Positions 58,921-64,000 of a stretch of DNA of 64,000 nt are shown here, piece after piece (within the stretch, counting starts at the first letter, position 1; each line of letters starts with the position of its first letter). The position numbers were made by a program, and so were the translations under genes. Origin of the DNA: Tillandsia leiboldiana (Eukaryota > Streptophyta > Magnoliopsida > Poales > Bromeliaceae); NCBI GenBank assembly GCA_029204045.2, contig CM055063.1:36055562-36119561 (forward strand), read 5' to 3'. The notes beneath the pieces were generated by a model that saw nothing but the letters and a program-made list of their open reading frames with translations, had not been told where the DNA came from and searched no databases.

Positions 58921-58952
58921 GATTCGATGTTTACTTGTAATTTATATGTTTA

Positions 58953-59132
58953 TATCACGTTGTCTAATTACCGATATAAATGTATACATTTTTTTTATAT
59001 GTTCTTTTCGTTATTTATATATGATGTTAATCGAATTGATATATATCACGTTGTCTAATTACCGATATAAATGTATACATTTTTTTATATGTTCTTTTCG
59101 TTATTTATATATGATGTTAATCGAATTGATAT
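58953..59132. repeat. 91-bp tandem duplication
   Basis: Two nearly identical units start with 'tatcacgttgtctaattacc' at 58953 and 59044. They differ in the length of a T run and lie just after the transposase remnant. Confidence 0.92.
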
Positions 59133-59870
59133 TCTAAAAATGCATCTTCGGTTGTGCCTGTCTTATCGTTTATGCGTTTAAAATTTATAATTCTACGGTA
59201 TTACATTACGAAGAGCATGCTTGTGTGATGATAAATTTATTCAAAATAATTGAATGACTAGATATTATGTTACTTTAAGTAATGTATAAATTCATACTTA
59301 TATTTGATGATAATAAAAAACAAACACTATTTTTACAATAAAATCAATAATTTTTACATATGAACCAAATTTAACAATATTACAATTTACATATTCCCTT
59401 ATAAGTGAATTCAATATTTAAACATTTTGTAAAGAATATTAATTTAAAATTATATAAAATTACGCAAATTTATATTAATTTTATAGCAAACAAATAATTC
59501 AGTATTTTACAATTTATGGCATTTTAATGTAAATTACACCTTTTTATTTTAAAAAAAAATAAATTATTTTATATATCATCAAATTTATTAAATTATTTAT
59601 ATAAAAAATACTATATTTAAAAAACTATAAATAATAATTTAATTTAATTTTAAAAAAGATCTAAAGACAATTTCGTCATTTAATACAAAATACTATTCTC
59701 TATTATTCTTATTTTCCGTTATCAAACCAAATACTAACTTTTTTACACCTCGTACTAATCTAATATCCAACCAAATACAAAATTACAATAATTCCTCCCT
59801 TATTCCCAAACTTATGTTTATTCTTGAAACTACTAGGTCTCGTCCAACAAATTACCTCCCACGAAGCAAC
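59133..59870. other. AT-rich intergenic stretch
   Basis: Very A/T-rich, no ORF or RNA gene seen. Confidence 0.6.
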
Positions 59871-61935
59871 TCGCCGGGGCTAGATTGGCCTTAAGCTAGC
59901 CCCACCAACAATTACCAGATGTGCTCATTATACAACATGTCGATAATTTGGTCATCAGAAACAAGAATGTAACAAACTGCAACAAATATAACCACAGGAA
60001 GAACAGATTCACTCAGATCCTATAACCCATGAATTTCCTTGATGAGGAACAAAATGTCATTATCAGATGGTGTTAGAGGGAACATCAACATCCTTCGAGC
60101 GTGCTAATTGAAAGAGTTTAACATGCTAGCATACCACAACATAGAGAAAAGATCAGTACACTCTTGAATAGATGTTCAGTTGTCCACATCAGGTTTGAAC
60201 AGATTAAAGCCGCGCCTTCTTCCGCACAAAAATCAAATTTACACACCTGAAACCAATCAAGACTTGGGATCTGATGGTCTGCACTACTTGTCAGCACAAT
60301 CAGTGCATTCAGCAAAGATAATGTACAATATGCAGTGAGTACTCTGGACGAATGTTCCTTCGGTCTCGTAGTTCCAGACATGTAAAACAAGAAAATAGAA
60401 ACAACAAGATGGTGGTAACTGCTATCTTAGGATCTCATCCATAAAGTTCCAGTCAAAACTTCGATCAAGAAATACAAAAGAACATCGACAAATAACAGAA
60501 AGTGGGATAAACTGAAGCTGATCTTCGAAAGCCCTCTTCTGTTATAAACCCAGATGAAGCCGATGATGCATTCATGCTAAATTTCATAAGAAACCTTTCG
60601 AAATCCCTCATCACTTCCACGTGAAAACCCAGATGAAGCAGGAGATGCTTTGATGCTAAAGTTTGTAAGAAACATTCTCTCAAAGTGCCCGCTCATTTTT
60701 TTTGACACAGAAATGTGTATCGCCACCTAATGTTATCTCCAGCATCTCAGCTCACTCTTTCACAGCTGGCTTTACGAAGCAGAACTTCAGCTCACATTAC
60801 TGATCATTCTGACTATTTTCGATATCCAAACACTTCTCTAGCACCATCCTTACCCGAAGCTGCATTTGAAAGGCAAATTATCAAAACAACTAAAAACCAA
60901 ACTGTCAAATAAACATTATAACCTTACACCTTCATATAATTACATCTATACTCATTTAAAATTTGAATTTTTATATAAGCCGCACAAAAGTACAGTTACT
61001 AACAAAAATACCCTAATCTAAGTTGGAGAGCCCTCTAAATTCATGGGGGGAAGTTGACTTCATTGTGGAGCTCCTCAATGAGATCTCATTGGGAGTGTTT
61101 GGTGAGCTGCGTGATTCACCCAACGCCCAAAACTTAAAGCTTCGTTTTAATATACAAATTTTTCATCCGAATCCCAACACTGCATTGGATGTAAATGCCC
61201 AATAAACAAGAATGAGGTGCACCTCATTCAAGGATTTTTTATTTTTTTTGCTTTTCTTGTTTTTGTTTTACAAAGAGATGAATTTCTAAGAATAAGGTGA
61301 TCTAGTATTATATAATTCATATAAAATAGAAAAATTTTAAGTCAAACAATGAAGTCCACTCAACATTAAAAAATTGCACAAACTATTATTTTATTGTAAT
61401 ATGATATTCAAGAGATTTATTAAATCATCTTTAATTCATATCATGTAATTATTTGAAATATGTAGAACTATATACAATCTCAAGATTATATAAAAATATT
61501 TATATTTTTCTGAATTCTTATTTGTAACTAAACTCAGTAACTTCAAATCATTTTTTACTTTTCAAAATGTATTAAAATCTTTCATAAGATTATATCTGAA
61601 AGTCTATAGTTCTCTGATATCTTAAGATTATTCATTATCTATGTTTATCTAAAATTATATCTTAACAATATACATATATTGGATTGATAAACACTCTCTA
61701 AAGCACCACAATAATTAAGTACCAATAACTATCTAATGCTTTTACCGATATAAATATAATAAATCATTTTTTTTTTCTATTACGATCGATCACTAGTTAA
61801 GTTATATATTGCAATAATTATTAATCTATTTATATATTAATGTAAACTCTATTATTAACAATTTAAATTATTTATATATAAGAACATATGAAAATATTTG
61901 AGATTAATTACTATCCAGTTCCTGTGCATGAGAAT
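59871..61935 (-). other. Region downstream of the ARMC8-like exons
   Basis: No convincing coding exon on either strand. Parts of 59900-60700 are less AT-rich and, read on the minus strand, could be untranslated exon (for example ATTGGTTTCAG|GTGTG near 60247). A 15-base phrase AAACCCAGATGAAGC recurs at 60546 and 60625 within about 55-bp similar segments. 61211-61935 is A/T-rich with nothing recognisable. I looked here for the last ARMC8-type exon and did not find it. Confidence 0.4.
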
Positions 61936-62019
61936 TCAGATTTTGCATGAAGATATAAGTAGATAATTTTGCATTGGTATATGCGACAACATCTCAAATG
62001 TAATGCAAACGAAAAGGAC

Positions 62020-62361
62020 CTTGCAATCCAAGCAGGGATCGTTGACCATAGTTTTTAATTGAGAAATTATCCCAACGTCCTTGAGTCTTGCAATTCTGGA
62101 AGAGGAGCTCTCGCAACCTGGGTAAACCAGGTTCAGTATACACCACAAGGAGGCCACCTGCAATGATTTATCCTTGCTGTGCAGAAATTTGAGGATAAAC
62201 AAAGGGGTGCTATTATCTGTTTCTGGCCAAATGACACAATTCATAACAGCTGCTTTATGGGATTCATCCACAGCTGCAATATTGCTAAGTGTGAACATTC
62301 CCTGAAAGGAAACAGATAAGATGATATTAATAACAACTTATGTCTAAATACTGTTACCTCC

Positions 62362-62410
<49 letters not shown>

Positions 62411-63237
62411 GACTTCTATAATAATTTGTTTTAAAAGACAAAAAGAAATAAGTGGATCATCCACATAGAAGCCTTTCCAAGTGCCCTCGAGTGAAGAAAC
62501 AAGGACTTAAATAATTGATTTCTCAGCAAGTCTCCTTCTGGTATTCAAGATAGCAAACACTGCAAGGACCTAATAGTCAAATTTTACGCAGGTACTGTTC
62601 CTTATCTTAATAGCAGAAAAATGAACAAATTTAAACTGGCTTCTTAAACATTTTTATATAATGAACAGGAGGCCCAAAGAAAAGCAAGAACCTTTATGTA
62701 CAATGAATGCAGGTACCTAATAAAGAGGAGAATTGTAATGGAAACCCAACCTGTATACATACTCCGGGAGCACATGAATTGCATAATTGTCTGGAAATAA
62801 CATTTAGAATTTCATTGTCTTCGGCAAAGAGATGCTTTATAGAGTCACCACATCCATCAACAAAGTTGCTGACTAGTGCCAAGGCCTGCTCTTGAATAAG
62901 ATGTTCGTCATCTGTAATATAATGTTAATTTTAGCCAAGCATGTTAAAGATCAAATAACGTAGAAGGTCCTTACAAAGCTTAGGATGAAAATTTGAGCTT
63001 ACCACATATCAGGCTCATTAGCGTAGGTACAGATAGCTCAATAAGAATGTTGTCTTTATCCTTTCTATCTAGAAGGAACATAAGGTTCCGAAGAGCCGAC
63101 ACAGATTTCAACCTCAGTATCGAGTCCATTGACTTGGATAATTGAATAAGCTGTGAGACACCTCCATATTGAAAAAAGGAAGATTTTCTAGCAGTAAAAT
63201 TGACAGACACATTGCAAATAGCACGAAGGGCAGCAAA
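62020..63237 (-). CDS. ARMC8: ARMC8/GID5-like armadillo-repeat protein, three internal exons
   Basis: Exons on the minus strand are 63003-63237, 62751-62911 and 62020-62301, all with AG/GT borders. They join in one frame (78 codons plus 1 base, then 161 and 282 bases). They read FAALRAICNVSVNFTARKSSFF..., LKSVSALRNLMFLLDRKDKDN, DDEHLIQEQALALVSNFVDGC, then GMFTLSNIAAVDESHKAAVMN, LQVASLWCILNLVYPG, RIARLKDVGIISQLKTMVNDPCLDCK. These are armadillo helices in the order of the C-terminal part of ARMC8, the GID5/CTLH ubiquitin-ligase scaffold. Upstream exons lie beyond 64000. The usual final exon after LDCK was not found. Unspliced, the frame ends at 61936 after about 26 extra residues. It is the only host gene recognised here. 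Confidence 0.85.
62365..62404. repeat. (AG)20 microsatellite
   Basis: Pure AG dinucleotide run in the ARMC8-like intron between 62301 and 62751. Confidence 0.97.
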
Positions 63238-63468
63238 CTGCAACCATGTAATGAGGAAAATATTCAGACAAGTTCTTACCAAATTGAAATTCTTAATTTC
63301 TCAAATGCTACTACAGGTACTTCTGCCGAAAAGCAGACGTCTTATTCAGTTAAAATGGTTCGCAACAAGTTATCATACATTAAAAAGGTGATTCCCATAG
63401 AAAAAGCAAAATACAGGCAACAACACTAAAATTGCAACATCAGCAAGAAAATACCAATATATATGAGT

Positions 63469-64000
63469 GGGAAAAATGTACAGAGACTCCCAGAACTTCA
63501 GCTCCTCTGCAAACAGGCACCTGAACTTTAAATTTTGGCAAATAGACCCTCTAACTTTATAAAATAGTTCAGTAGGCCCCTCTGTTCAATTGAAGTTACT
63601 AATTATATATCCACTTTGGTTGTATGTTTTGTATATAATCTTATAAAGCTTCAACACACACACACACACAAAACAAAAACAAAAACTTAAACTTTTCTAT
63701 TTTTAACACAAAAAACAAGAAATAAAAATCAAAGTTAAGTTTACCTCATTCTTCAATCCTCATGCTTATTATCGAAATTGAAAAGAAAAAAATAGGTTTA
63801 TTTACATTTTGAAGTGTTACAAAATTTTGTGCACGACATCCGATAAAAAAAGCTGTGTAATTAGTAACTTTGATTGAGGAGCGGGGCCTATTGAACTATT
63901 TGATAAAGTTTAGGATGTCAAAATGCCAAAATCGAAAGTTCGGACACCTGTTTACATGAGAGCTAATGTTCAAAGGGTCTTTGTACTTTTTTTTTCCCTA
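63469..64000. mobile_element. Fold-back MITE in the ARMC8-like intron
   Basis: The left arm (about 63469-63608) and right arm (about 63855-63998) are inverted copies over about 140 bp. Both read outward-in as gggaaaaa..gtaca.aga, then aaacaggc/tgtc/acc.gaactt, then ttttggca, later aatagttcaataggcccc. The centre holds an (AC)n run (63654-63670). No coding capacity. The end coincides with the window edge, so the outer border and TSD cannot be checked. Confidence 0.8.

Noticed and set aside
60118..60683. Minus-strand ORFs (72 and 90 residues) as the missing ARMC8 C-terminus
   Set aside because: No armadillo-like text, and the reading frames do not continue from LDCK through a consensus acceptor.

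Overview
This is plant nuclear DNA, angiosperm and possibly monocot. Nearly all of it is nested LTR retrotransposons: Tekay/Del-type Ty3-gypsy chromoviruses with long LTRs, SIRE/Maximus-type Ty1-copia, a TRIM and a broken PIF/Harbinger transposon. The only host gene I recognise is the partial ARMC8/GID5-like gene at the right end. There are no bacterial-style operons, rRNA or CRISPR. All coordinates and spacings were counted by eye.

Left half (1-31499) is a nest that can be ordered from target-site duplications (TSDs) and junctions. The oldest element is gypsy A0 (minus strand, about 1028-6411), a deletion derivative. An older LTR (1-1027) sits in its 3' LTR. Element E (plus strand, LTRs of about 3.9 kb) is inserted in its 5' LTR at 6412. 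E's pol is split by gypsy A1 (12276-26039, TSD TGCCA). A1's left LTR is split by solo LTR A2 (12515-16490, TSD AACCA), which is split by copia solo LTR D (12535-13897, TSD GTTTT). E's 3' LTR (from 27045) is interrupted by another A-family LTR (28645-31108) and has lost about 2 kb.

Middle (31500-54578): a fragment of a different LTR (F) abuts a long E-type LTR (B') on the minus strand. B' is split by a copia block at 33306-51922 with TSD GCGAA. The block reads LTR-internal-LTR-[100 N]-internal-LTR. The two internal copies match over about 7.36 kb and differ mainly by small indels concentrated beside the N run, so I think one element was assembled twice. The element has gag, integrase core, RT/RNase H and an envelope-position ORF, but lacks protease and the integrase zinc domain.

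The most interesting signal is regulatory. The copia LTR (C) and its relative D each carry ten CCGG-core palindromic sites about 65-70 bp upstream of a TATA box, with the same alternating spacing of about 20 and about 40 bp. The bases flanking the core differ between families. Unrelated LTR F carries GTACCGGTAC-type sites at 20-bp spacing in the same place. The copia element carries a second, six-site array inside its body, directly upstream of a TATA box, a 5' splice site, a 3' splice site and the ATG of the envelope-position ORF. This looks like a private promoter for that ORF.

Right end (54579-64000): an LTR remnant, about 2 kb of AT-rich non-coding DNA, and a decayed PIF/Harbinger transposase with a TRIM (57831-58406, TSD TATAG) in its apparent intron. 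AT-rich DNA follows, then three exons of the ARMC8/GID5-like gene on the minus strand. A fold-back MITE lies in that gene's intron at the window edge.
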